Shown: piece after piece, positions 43,621 through 51,657 of the stretch
How the letters are laid out: each line of letters opens with the position of its first letter
How positions within the stretch are numbered: the first letter of the stretch is position 1
Source of the DNA: JAHEKB01 sp049115575
GTDB taxonomy: Bacteria > Bacteroidota > Bacteroidia > NS11-12g > UBA9320
Assembly (NCBI GenBank): GCA_049115575.1
Contig: JAGDZU010000002.1
Span: forward strand, 434,001 to 498,000
DNA: 64,000 nucleotides
Reading direction: 5' to 3'
Program-made: the position numbers and the translations under genes
The notes under the pieces: generated by a model
Seen by the model: only the letters and a program-made list of their open reading frames with translations
Databases searched by the model: none
Told to the model about the DNA's origin: nothing

Positions 43621-44237
43621 ATCCAGAGATGAGCTATGGAGTTTCTCTCCTTAATCTGAAAATATTCCCCTTCTTGTTCTAGTATATATAAGCACAAATT
43701 GGAGTGTTTGAACTGATCCATATTAGACAGCGGTTCTTCTGTCAACAAGCTCAATAAGCTTCTCATAGCTCTACCGTGAGTACATAATAGAATAGTCTGT
43801 TCATCTTCTCTTTTCATGAGCTCTATCATTCCACACTTTTGCCTTTTCTGCAAAGCATTTGGAGATTCCCCATCGGCCACAGACCTATCTAGCAAACCTG
43901 CTTTCCAATCTTCAAGCATATGTATGTATGCCTTATGACTTTGAGGAGTGCTTACCAAGCCTTCTAACATGCCCCAACTGATTTCGTTAAGTGCAGCAAA
44001 GGCTTCATGTTTAAATCCAGCATCTATAAAGGGTTGAACACTTTGAATGGTTCTTTTAAGTTCTGAACTATAGATTTTATGGAAAGGAATATGGTGATAC
44101 GCCTTAAAGAATTTTTCAGCTTGTTCAATTCCTATTTGATTGAGATTGCTGTCTACACCACTGCCTTGAATAATTCCTCTTTTATTGAAATCAGTTTCAC
44201 CATGACGTATGATATAAATGGTTTTCTTTGTGCTCAC
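43617..44237 (-). CDS. Histidine phosphatase (phosphoglycerate-mutase-like) family protein
   Basis: About 206 residues from the GTG at 44237 (STKKTIYIIRHGETDFNKRG). The RHGE motif is intact, with YSSELKRTIQSVQPF, WGMLEGL and LLCTHGRAMRSLLSL; the two catalytic His are present. Possibly a phosphatase of small metabolites; substrate unknown. The start is preferred over 44276, which would overlap the divergent thioesterase. Confidence 0.9.
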   Translation of the reverse strand: MSTKKTIYIIRHGETDFNKRGIIQGSGVDSNLNQIGIEQAEKFFKAYHHIPFHKIYSSELKRTIQSVQPFIDAGFKHEAFAALNEISWGMLEGLVSTPQSHKAYIHMLEDWKAGLLDRSVADGESPNALQKRQKCGMIELMKREDEQTILLCTHGRAMRSLLSLLTEEPLSNMDQFKHSNLCLYILEQEGEYFQIKERNSIAHLWI

Positions 44238-44243
44238 TAAGCT

Positions 44244-44669
44244 TTGATACCTCACAAAACTATAAACAAAGAGCAATTAAATGATTTTGGAAAGGGGACT
44301 CTTTCTGAACATTTAGACATGAAAGTGGTAGAGATAGGTCCAGACCATCTCAGTATGAGCATGAAGGTTCATTCAATCACGCATCAACCATTGGGTTTAT
44401 TGCATGGTGGAGCAGTCGCAGCTTTGGCAGAAAATGTAGCAAGCCTCGCCGGTTATCTCGTAGTTGGAGAACACAAAGCCTGCGTTGGTCTTTCTCTACA
44501 CTGCAACCATCTTAAAAGTGTAAAATCCGGACTTGTTACCGGAACGGCAAGACCTATACATCTAGGCAATAGAACACATGTTTGGGAGGTGGAAGTAAAA
44601 GACGAAAAAGACAGATTAATCAATGTGAGCCGCATGACCTTGGCTGTGGTAGACAAGAGCAATGACTAA
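44244..44669 (+). CDS. Hotdog-fold thioesterase, probable DHNA-CoA thioesterase (menI-like)
   Basis: A 141-residue PaaI/YdiI-type hotdog protein. The hallmark is HQPLGLLHGGAVAALAENVASLAG, with the catalytic Glu/Asp region in HGG...AE, then GTARPIHLGNRTHVWEVEVKDEKDRLI. Starting from TTG at 44244. It overlaps the downstream isochorismate synthase by 8 bp, which supports a role in menaquinone synthesis as hydrolase of 1,4-dihydroxy-2-naphthoyl-CoA. This is inferred from context. Confidence 0.75.
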   Translation: MIPHKTINKEQLNDFGKGTLSEHLDMKVVEIGPDHLSMSMKVHSITHQPLGLLHGGAVAALAENVASLAGYLVVGEHKACVGLSLHCNHLKSVKSGLVTGTARPIHLGNRTHVWEVEVKDEKDRLINVSRMTLAVVDKSND

Positions 44670-45645
44670 ACTACACAAACCCATTGCCGTCTGTAGACTA
44701 CCCTCTTCAGAAACTTTCATGAAGTTCGAGCCAGAAGGGCTAGAAGAATTCACTCAAATAGATGATTATTGGATGAAAAGAGAAGGTCTCATTTTCTACC
44801 CTTTTGATAGAAATAGAAAAGCCTATTTCCTTGCAAAATCTGGAGGCAATGAAAATGTGAAAGAAGTGGAAATGCTCAACAATCCGGCTGTAGAACGCCT
44901 TGAATTTGAAACAGGTGTGATTTTGGCTAAAGCAGATATAGAAAGCGGTTCTATGTCTAAGGTGGTTCTTGCTAGAAATCAAAAGGAAGTAACTAGGGTT
45001 AATGCTGCCCAGAGTTTTGCAAAAGCTTGTGAGTTGTATCCTTCTTCGTTCTGCTATTTGGTAGATCTGGGTTACGAAAAATGGGTGGGTGCTTCTCCAG
45101 AATTATTGCTGAGTTATAAAGAGGGACAAATCTCAACTGTAGCATTGGCAGGTACTAAATCCATTGATGAAGCTTTTACTCTCAAAGAACAAGAGGAGCA
45201 ATCCATGGTTGAAGATTTCATTGAGCTCAAGTTAAGGGAAATTGGCTTGGAAGACTTTGAAAAGTCAGATAAACAAGAGACCCAATTTGATCAACTTAAG
45301 CATCTCAAAACCAATTATGTAGCAAAGTGCTCAGCAGACCAAGCTCTGCAAGCTCTTAAGCATTTACAGCCTACTAGTGCTGTTTGCGGATTGCCAAGAG
45401 ATCACAGCTTTGCCTTTATATCTGAAATGGAAGCTATGAACAGGGGCTTCTATGCTGGCATAACAGGAGTCTTAACAAAAGAAAGCGCCACTTTCTATGT
45501 GAACCTTCGCTGCGCACGAATTGAGTCTGAAGAGGTGGAATATTTTGCAGGTGCTGGAATTACCGCAGATTCGGAGCCGAAAGATGAATGGCAGGAAACT
45601 CAACGCAAAATAGACAGTATCAAAGCCTTTACGGTCTCTTCTTAG
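44662..45645 (+). CDS. menF: Isochorismate synthase (chorismate-binding enzyme)
   Basis: A 327-residue member of the chorismate-utilising family, somewhat short at the N-terminus compared with MenF/EntC. The conserved core is present: SMSKVVLARNQK, WVGASPELLLSYKEG, VALAGTKSI, HLQPTSAVCGLPRDHSFAFI, MNRGFYAGITGVL and AGAGITADSEPKDEWQET. It isomerises chorismate to isochorismate for menaquinone. It overlaps the thioesterase gene. Confidence 0.88.
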   Translation: MTKLHKPIAVCRLPSSETFMKFEPEGLEEFTQIDDYWMKREGLIFYPFDRNRKAYFLAKSGGNENVKEVEMLNNPAVERLEFETGVILAKADIESGSMSKVVLARNQKEVTRVNAAQSFAKACELYPSSFCYLVDLGYEKWVGASPELLLSYKEGQISTVALAGTKSIDEAFTLKEQEEQSMVEDFIELKLREIGLEDFEKSDKQETQFDQLKHLKTNYVAKCSADQALQALKHLQPTSAVCGLPRDHSFAFISEMEAMNRGFYAGITGVLTKESATFYVNLRCARIESEEVEYFAGAGITADSEPKDEWQETQRKIDSIKAFTVSS

Positions 45646-46199
45646 CTAAGAGCATCGTCCAATAATTTCATATACTCTGCATCAGGAATTTCTACAGCTC
45701 CAAACTGAAGTAGGTGATCATTTATATACTGCGTATCTAAAAGTTTGAAATTCTCCTCTTTTAAAAATTCCACTAAGTGAACTAAACACAGCTTAGATGT
45801 ATTGGGAAGATTTGAAAACATAGATTCTCCAAAGAATGCTGCACGAATGGCTACACCATACAAGCCTCCAACCAATTGGTCTCTATCCCAACATTCAATG
45901 CTATGAGCAAATCCCATTTTATGTAGAGCACAATAACTATCAATAATTTCTTCGCTTATCCAGGTATCATCTCTTTCAGAACATCTAGTAATGGTGGCCC
46001 TGAAATCTTTATTTATCTTGAGTTGAAATGGGTGGTTTCTATATAATCTTTTGAGATTCTTAGGAATATGAAATTCATCCAAAGGAATAATACCCCTCTG
46101 TTCCGGTTTATACCAATAAATCTCATTATTGGCATCCGGATCTGCCATTGGAAAATACCCTTGGGTATATGCATAGAGTAATTCATTGGAATCAAGCAT
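45642..46199 (-). CDS. aat: Leucyl/phenylalanyl-tRNA-protein transferase (Aat)
   Basis: A 185-residue protein with the N-terminal ANELLYAYTQGYFPM-type motif (LDSNELLYAYTQGYFPMADPD), IYWYKPEQRGIIPL, AFFGESMFS and HLVEFLKEENFKLLDTQY. It adds Leu or Phe to N-terminal Arg/Lys of proteins, marking them for ClpAP degradation. Ends overlap the isochorismate synthase by 4 bp. Confidence 0.93.
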   Translation of the reverse strand: MLDSNELLYAYTQGYFPMADPDANNEIYWYKPEQRGIIPLDEFHIPKNLKRLYRNHPFQLKINKDFRATITRCSERDDTWISEEIIDSYCALHKMGFAHSIECWDRDQLVGGLYGVAIRAAFFGESMFSNLPNTSKLCLVHLVEFLKEENFKLLDTQYINDHLLQFGAVEIPDAEYMKLLDDALS

Positions 46200-46223
46200 T
46201 TACTTTGCAATAATCTTAAATAA

Positions 46224-46832
46224 ATGAAAATCATTTGCATTGGCAGGAATTATGTGGCGCATATAGAGGAATTAAATAATGAAATTCCAGATGAGCCAGT
46301 TGTTTTTATGAAGCCCGATTCAGCTTTGATGAGGCAAAGAGATGCATTCTATATCCCTGATTGGTCTAAAGAGATTCACTACGAGGCGGAAATAGTAATT
46401 AAGTTCAATAGGTTGGGTAAGAACATAAGGGCCAAATTTGCTCCTAAATATTATGCGCAGTTTAGTCTGGGAATTGATCTCACTGCAAGAGACAAACAAA
46501 CAGAGCTTAAGAAAAAAGGGTTGCCTTGGGAAAAGGCTAAGGCTTTTGATCAGAGTGCGGTAATAGGAGATTGGTTAGATGCCAGCAAATACGAGCTCAG
46601 CAATCTTGAATTCAGTTTGCATAAGAATGGGGAAAAAGTTCAATCTGGAAACACTTCAATGATGATTCATCCAGTTTCAGAATTAATTGCTCATTGTTCT
46701 TCTTATTTTACCATTAAAATAGGCGATTTGTTGTTTACCGGAACCCCTAAAGGCGTTGGTAAAGTAGAAAGCGGCGATGTATTAGAAGGATATATTCAAG
46801 ATAAGAAAGTACTGCACCTCAGGGTAAAATAA
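46224..46832 (+). CDS. Fumarylacetoacetate hydrolase family protein
   Basis: A 202-residue FAH-type protein. CIGRNYVAHIEELN, PVVFMKPDSALM, HYEAEIVIKF, LGIDLTARDKQ, AFDQSAVIGDW, MMIHPVSELIAHCSSYFTIKIGDLLFTGTPKGVG are the usual blocks, including the acidic metal ligands. The family includes 2-keto acid hydrolases and oxaloacetate decarboxylases; the substrate here is unknown. Confidence 0.92.
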   Translation: MKIICIGRNYVAHIEELNNEIPDEPVVFMKPDSALMRQRDAFYIPDWSKEIHYEAEIVIKFNRLGKNIRAKFAPKYYAQFSLGIDLTARDKQTELKKKGLPWEKAKAFDQSAVIGDWLDASKYELSNLEFSLHKNGEKVQSGNTSMMIHPVSELIAHCSSYFTIKIGDLLFTGTPKGVGKVESGDVLEGYIQDKKVLHLRVK

Positions 46833-46917
46833 AGAAGTGTAGGATTCATTAATCAAGCTGTTGGTATGAGCATAACTTGTCATAAGTACTCGGGCCTAGC
46901 TCTTACTTTTGCCTCTC

Positions 46918-48705
46918 ATGAGGAGCATACTCATTACAGGATTTTTCATAGCACTGATTGCTTGTAGCCCAGCACAAACCAATGATGTAGAAAACAATGG
47001 CAAAGACAGCCTGAATGTAAGCGACACTATTATTCCGGCAGTGGTTGAACCCATTGGTGAATATGAATTTGTCAGAAATAAGAACAGATATCCGCAGAAC
47101 TACTTTAGAAATCCTTTTGACAGTGCCATTTTACTATCTGGGACCTATTGTGAATTGAGAAATAACCATTTCCATGGTGGATTGGATATTAGAACAGGAG
47201 GATACCAAGGTTGGAGTGTTAAGTCGGTGGCAGATGGTTATGTTTCAAGAATCAAAATTAGCCCATACGGCTATGGTAATGCTTTGTACATCACTCACCC
47301 CAATGGTTATACTAGTGTTTACGGGCATTTGAAGGAATTAAGCGGTGCCATTGCCAATTATGTTAAAGATGCTCAATACCAGAAAAGAAGCTTTGAGATT
47401 GAACTGTTTCCAAAAGCAGGAGCACTAAAAGTAAGTAAAGGCCAAGAGGTTGCATTGAGCGGAAATACAGGGGGTTCTGGAGGGCCGCATTTGCATTTCG
47501 AAATAAGAAATCTAGCTGGATTAGCTGTGAATCCTTTGTTGTTTGGTTTAGACGTGAAAGACCATATTCCTCCTCAAATTAGGCAGATATTAGTATTTCA
47601 TAAGGACAAGGAAGTACTTTATAGTGAGGGTGGCTATCCTATGAAGAAATTGAAAAAAGGAACTTCATATTTAAGAGGAACCCCACTAAAGCTCAAACCC
47701 GGAACTTATGGTTTTGGAATGTTGTCCAAAGACTTTTTTACAGATACACGTTACCGTTTGGGAATCAATTACGCATGGCTAACAGCCAATGACCAACTGC
47801 TCTATCAATATCAGATTGAAAAAATGGATTTCACCAAAGGCAGATACATTAATACCCATATGGAGTATTATCTCAAAGCTAAGACTGGGGTGAACTATGT
47901 GCGTTTATTTAAAGAATCTTTCAATCCCTACCCATATTACAAACAGAATAAAAATGGGGAGGTATTCTTAAAACAAGGTGATACGGTTAGGCTTCAACTC
48001 TTTGTAGAAGATTATGTGGGCATGAGAGATTCGGTAAGCTGGACCATAGTAGGAGATTCTGCTGGTCAAAAGATCCATTGGTTGGCCAAGCATGCGTCGG
48101 ACACCACTATTCGAATAAGAAAAGGAAGAACCAATACGGTAAAGCATAGCAATTGGACCATTAGTCTACCAAATTCAACCTTCTATCATGATTTTGATCT
48201 CAAGTTGAGAGATAAATCACAGCGAGCTGGACTATTGAGCCCGAGCCTTCAAATGCATTATAACTACACCCCATTGCATTCGCATATCTCTGTAAGCTAC
48301 AGATTGAATAAATCTCAACTGGCTTATGGAAACAAGCTATGTGCTGTGAGCTTCAGTGGAGACAGGAAAGTCTATGAAGGAGGAACAATAAATGGAAGCA
48401 ATCTAAACTTTAGGACAAGGTCTTTTGGTGAATATGCCATTTATCTAGATACTATTCCACCAAGAATTAGAACAGAGAGTATAGGAAAACGTTTTCGATT
48501 CAGAGTCAGTGACAATCTCAGCGGGATTAAGAGCTATAAGGCATCCATAGACGACAAATGGATCTTAATGCAGTATGAACCAAAGCTCAACTTAATGTGG
48601 GGTGAAATCCCAGCCTGGATTAAGCCCGGCAAACATCAATTCAAAATAGTTGTTATTGATGATAGAGGAAACAAATCAGAAGTAGAAAGAAGTATTACAT
48701 TATGA
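46918..48705 (+). CDS. M23 family metallopeptidase lipoprotein
   Basis: About 595 residues from the ATG at 46918 (MRSILITGFFIALIAC, lipobox at IALIAC). The M23/LytM zinc site is complete: HFHGGLDIRTGG and GPHLHFEIR. A long C-terminal region (about 380 residues) of Ig-like/beta-sandwich type follows, common for Bacteroidetes M23 proteins. Likely peptidoglycan endopeptidase at the cell surface. Overlaps bcp by 4 bp. Confidence 0.9.
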   Translation: MRSILITGFFIALIACSPAQTNDVENNGKDSLNVSDTIIPAVVEPIGEYEFVRNKNRYPQNYFRNPFDSAILLSGTYCELRNNHFHGGLDIRTGGYQGWSVKSVADGYVSRIKISPYGYGNALYITHPNGYTSVYGHLKELSGAIANYVKDAQYQKRSFEIELFPKAGALKVSKGQEVALSGNTGGSGGPHLHFEIRNLAGLAVNPLLFGLDVKDHIPPQIRQILVFHKDKEVLYSEGGYPMKKLKKGTSYLRGTPLKLKPGTYGFGMLSKDFFTDTRYRLGINYAWLTANDQLLYQYQIEKMDFTKGRYINTHMEYYLKAKTGVNYVRLFKESFNPYPYYKQNKNGEVFLKQGDTVRLQLFVEDYVGMRDSVSWTIVGDSAGQKIHWLAKHASDTTIRIRKGRTNTVKHSNWTISLPNSTFYHDFDLKLRDKSQRAGLLSPSLQMHYNYTPLHSHISVSYRLNKSQLAYGNKLCAVSFSGDRKVYEGGTINGSNLNFRTRSFGEYAIYLDTIPPRIRTESIGKRFRFRVSDNLSGIKSYKASIDDKWILMQYEPKLNLMWGEIPAWIKPGKHQFKIVVIDDRGNKSEVERSITL

Positions 48706-49157
48706 GTAAACCACAAGTAGGGGAAAAGGCCCCATCTCTAAGCGGAAAGAACCAAAATGGAGAGGAAGTAAGTTTAGCTAATTACCATGGAAAGAAATTG
48801 GTACTATACTTTTATCCAAAAGATGACACCCCGGGATGCACCACTGAATCATGCAATCTGAGAGATAATTATAAAGTATTGATGGCTCAAGGTTATGAGG
48901 TTTTGGGTGTGAGTCCAGATAGCGAGAAAAGGCATCAGAATTTCATTGCTAAATATGATTTGCCATTTGATCTCTTAGCAGATGTAGAAAAAGAAGTCTG
49001 CTTGCGCTATGGTGTCTGGGTAGAGAAAAAGATGTATGGCCGCACCTACATGGGTGTTGCAAGAACCACATTTGTTATTGATGAGAACGGTATTATAGAG
49101 GAAGTGATTGAAAAAGTGAACACCAAGAATCACAGCGTTCAAATCCTGAAATCCTAG
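48702..49157 (+). CDS. bcp: Thioredoxin-dependent thiol peroxidase (Bcp)
   Basis: A 151-residue peroxiredoxin: YFYPKDDTPGCTTESCNLRDNY holds the peroxidatic Cys and a resolving Cys five residues later, followed by VLGVSPDSEKRHQNFIAKYDLPFDLLADVEKEV and GVARTTFVIDENG. Reduces peroxides in the cytosol. The start overlaps the M23 gene stop. Confidence 0.95.
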   Translation: MSKPQVGEKAPSLSGKNQNGEEVSLANYHGKKLVLYFYPKDDTPGCTTESCNLRDNYKVLMAQGYEVLGVSPDSEKRHQNFIAKYDLPFDLLADVEKEVCLRYGVWVEKKMYGRTYMGVARTTFVIDENGIIEEVIEKVNTKNHSVQILKS

Positions 49158-49172
49158 AATCTATTTTTGAAC

Positions 49173-49194
49173 CCGCAAACTGGGGGGTTTGCGG
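49173..49194 (+). terminator. Hairpin terminator after bcp
   Basis: CCGCAAAC (49173-49180) pairs with GTTTGCGG (49187-49194) around the loop TGGGGG, followed by a weakly T-rich stretch. It lies between bcp and the next ATG at 49209. Confidence 0.6.
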
Positions 49195-49208
49195 TATTTA
49201 TTATCGTT

Positions 49209-50147
49209 ATGAAAAATATTTTCTTTGGCATTGCTATGTGTATTCTACAAATGTCAGCAATTTCACAAACTACATGTACTTCTAATGGTGGCAATAATTG
49301 GGCAACTGCATTCAATTGCAGTGGGAGTGGAACACCTGTCATCTATGTAATACAAGCTTCAGACTCTGTCTTTTGCGATGTCAACTCCACAACTAGCATT
49401 GATACAATAAAGATTTATGGAGTGTTGGAATTTAAAAATGGCAGTAAGATAGATTTATCATCTACTGGAATTATTCAAGTATTTTCAGGTGGGACGGTTA
49501 TTGGAGGCAATGCAGGATCCAAGTTCAGATTTGCAGGAGGGGTAACTATAAATGGTACGTTTAATGTTTCAGGACCTGCTTATGCACAAAACTCATCCAG
49601 CTTTACTATAGGTTCTGTTCCAGTGGACTGGTTATATTTTGCAGCAGATCAGGTCGAGGATATGATCTCATTGAGTTGGGCAACGGCCACAGAGATTAAC
49701 AATGCTGGTTTTGAAGTTCAATACAGTTTAGACGGAATTGAATTTATTGGCTTTAATTGGGTTGCATCTCTTCATCCAGATGGGAACAGTAAGGAAATCA
49801 CAGAATACGAAGCTCTGGTTGAACCCTTAAAACTTGAAAAATCAAGCTCTTATTTCTTTAGAATCAAGCAGCAAGATTATGATGGAGTGGTTTCTTATTC
49901 CAAGATTATCACTTTCATGGGAGATGAGCGAGATGGTCTAGATTATCGATTGAACAACAATCAGCTACACCTCACTCTAAACTCCAACGAAACCCTAGAA
50001 TACTCTTTAATCGATCCTTTAGGAAGAGTAATCCAAACGGGTGAATTGATAGGTTCTGGGTTGCTTGCAGTTGATTCTAAAGGTTTATATACTTTGGTCA
50101 CCTACAAAAGATCAGAACGAACCATTTATAAAATAATGAACAGGTAG
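49209..50147 (+). CDS. Secreted protein with T9SS-like C-terminus
   Basis: About 312 residues from the ATG at 49209 (signal peptide MKNIFFGIAMCILQMSAISQ); the upstream in-frame extension is in the hairpin. The N-terminal half (TTCTSNGGNNWATAFNCSGSGTP, then ...KIYGVLEFKNGSKIDL) resembles the passenger-like region of bacterial surface proteins; PVDWLYFAADQVEDMISLSWATATEINNAGFEVQYS is a sorting-domain-associated fibronectin-like domain, and the end (YSLIDPLGRVIQTGEL...GLYTLV) follows the T9SS pattern. No catalytic function is apparent. Confidence 0.75.
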   Translation: MKNIFFGIAMCILQMSAISQTTCTSNGGNNWATAFNCSGSGTPVIYVIQASDSVFCDVNSTTSIDTIKIYGVLEFKNGSKIDLSSTGIIQVFSGGTVIGGNAGSKFRFAGGVTINGTFNVSGPAYAQNSSSFTIGSVPVDWLYFAADQVEDMISLSWATATEINNAGFEVQYSLDGIEFIGFNWVASLHPDGNSKEITEYEALVEPLKLEKSSSYFFRIKQQDYDGVVSYSKIITFMGDERDGLDYRLNNNQLHLTLNSNETLEYSLIDPLGRVIQTGELIGSGLLAVDSKGLYTLVTYKRSERTIYKIMNR

Positions 50148-50152
50148 CATGT

Positions 50153-50491
50153 TTACTTTCTTGCTCCAATAACATAAAGTTCATTGGCAACTACATCTGT
50201 ATTGTATCGTTTGTTGCCTTCTTTGTCTTCGTAACTATTGTGATTCAGTCTTCCCTCAATAATAACTTCACTGCCTTTATTGAGCAATTGGTCAACCAAA
50301 CCGGCTAATTTTCCCCAAGCTATTACAGAATGCCATTGTGTTTTTTCTTCTTTTTCCCCAGCCTGGTTTTTGTAATTTTCATGAGTGGCTAGAGAAAATT
50401 TGGCTAATTGATTGCCGTTTTCTAGTTTCTTTAACTCTGGATCCGCGCCGAGGAATCCAATGAGTTGTACTTTGTTTTTCATTGCGTTCAT
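50153..50491 (-). CDS. ssb: Single-stranded DNA-binding protein
   Basis: A 112-residue OB-fold protein: KNKVQLIGFLGADPELKKLENGNQLAKFSLATHENYKN, TQWHSVIAWGKLAGLVDQLLNKGSEVIIEGRLNHNSYEDKEG and RYNTDVVANELYVIGA. It lacks the acidic C-terminal tail with its terminal DDIPF-like motif that full-length SSBs use to bind partners, so it may be a secondary SSB. It ends 5 bp from the convergent T9SS gene. Confidence 0.9.
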   Translation of the reverse strand: MNAMKNKVQLIGFLGADPELKKLENGNQLAKFSLATHENYKNQAGEKEEKTQWHSVIAWGKLAGLVDQLLNKGSEVIIEGRLNHNSYEDKEGNKRYNTDVVANELYVIGARK

Positions 50492-50592
50492 TTGGTAGAT
50501 TATTTATTAATACAAAGAGACAAAAGCCTGATATTGTATCACTTATATAATCGCTTACAGACGGATTTAAACGCTTAATTAATTTTTTTATC

Positions 50593-50600
50593 TATATTTG
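50593..50600 (+). promoter_or_regulatory. -7 promoter element
   Basis: TATATTTG, full match to TAnnTTTG, 21 nt before the small ORF at 50622 and about 220 nt before the TPR-protein start at 50824. Confidence 0.5.
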
Positions 50601-50621
50601 TGCCAACTACTACACGTCGAA

Positions 50622-50753
50622 ATGATGAAATTTCACTCTTTCAACGCGCTATTACTACGTCCTCTCGGGATTTTGGTATGCATCAAATCTACTGGATTAA
50701 CCACTGGTGGTTTTGCATGTTTTGGCGCCAATTTGTTTCAAAATGTGCCCTAA
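50622..50753 (+). CDS. Possible 43-residue leader peptide or small ORF
   Basis: From ATG at 50622: MMKFHSFNALLLRPLGILVC, then a Gly/Thr/Cys-rich stretch to a TAA at 50751. A cluster of Leu codons (ALLLRPLGIL) and a downstream inverted repeat (AACCACTGGTGGTT) overlapping its end are arranged like an attenuation leader. It starts 21 nt after a -7 element. No amino acid biosynthesis gene follows, so a leader role is not supported by context. It may be a genuine small protein or chance. Confidence 0.3.
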   Translation: MMKFHSFNALLLRPLGILVCIKSTGLTTGGFACFGANLFQNVP

Positions 50754-50823
50754 TTGGGATAATACATTGAAATAAAGGAAAGATTTGTTTCTGAACTTCA
50801 CGTGGTTTATGAAAAGTAAACCG

Positions 50824-51657
50824 ATGAACCGATTATTAACAATAGCAATTATGCTGATCAGCGCGCAACTAATGGCGCATGGTCCCATTCACGAAAAAAT
50901 TGATCTTGTAAACAAAAAGATCAAACGAAATCCTTCTGATGCCACTCTTTATATTGAGCGTTCATCTTATTACAAGATAGACGCACAATTTGATATGGCT
51001 ATGGCTGATTTGGTTAAAGCCAGATCATTAGATGCCACCATCACTACCGTAGATTTTTTAGCAGCAGACCTCTGTTATGTATTTGAAAACTATAATATGG
51101 CATTAGCTCATATTTCGGCTTTTCAAGCTCTGAACATGGATTTAGGGGAGTGCTACCTTCTAAAGAGTAAAATCTTGGACAAGCTTTTTATGTCTGATAG
51201 TGCATTACACTATGCAAAATTGTCCTATAACTATAAGCAGAATCACAATACAACATTCTTCGCTTTTATCAGTGAATTGACTTTGTATGCCGATAAGGAT
51301 AATTATGATGATGCAATAGGATGGTTAATGCTTGGTAAAAAGCACTTGCCATATGACATCGTCTTGCAAGAGAAAATGGTGGATTTGGCTGTTAAGTATT
51401 CAAAGTATGATCAAGCAGTAAAATTCTGTAATGAACAATTACCAAAACTTAAAAGAAAAGAAAAGTGGTTCTTTAAACTGGCTCTGGTTCATAACGCAGC
51501 TGGAGACAAGGAGCAAGCGCTTTTCAATTTGGAGCAATCCAAAAAAAGCATAGAACAATTACCTAAACATTTCAGGACCACAGATTTTATTAAGAATCTG
51601 GTAAATGAAATAAATAAACTAACTGATGAAATTAAACTACAAAATGATGAAATCTAA
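50824..51657 (+). CDS. Secreted tetratricopeptide-like repeat protein
   Basis: About 277 residues from the ATG at 50824 (signal peptide MNRLLTIAIMLISAQLMAHG). Helical repeats of TPR type follow (IDLVNKKIKRNPSDATLYIERSSYYKIDAQFDMAMADLVKARSLDAT...). The gene overlaps the start of the phosphatase gene, so the two are probably an operon. Confidence 0.75.
   Translation: MNRLLTIAIMLISAQLMAHGPIHEKIDLVNKKIKRNPSDATLYIERSSYYKIDAQFDMAMADLVKARSLDATITTVDFLAADLCYVFENYNMALAHISAFQALNMDLGECYLLKSKILDKLFMSDSALHYAKLSYNYKQNHNTTFFAFISELTLYADKDNYDDAIGWLMLGKKHLPYDIVLQEKMVDLAVKYSKYDQAVKFCNEQLPKLKRKEKWFFKLALVHNAAGDKEQALFNLEQSKKSIEQLPKHFRTTDFIKNLVNEINKLTDEIKLQNDEI

Larger units (their letters stand above)
50492..50823. 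other. 332-bp intergenic region with promoter and possible small ORF
   Basis: Contains the TATATTTG promoter element and the small ORF listed separately, a TTGGCGCCAA palindrome (50722-50731) and AACCACTGGTGGTT (50699-50712). The rest shows nothing recognised. Confidence 0.5.

Noticed and set aside
50600..50760. Possible tRNA gene
   Set aside because: No four-arm cloverleaf or TTCGANTC T-loop could be found; the stems form short local hairpins only.
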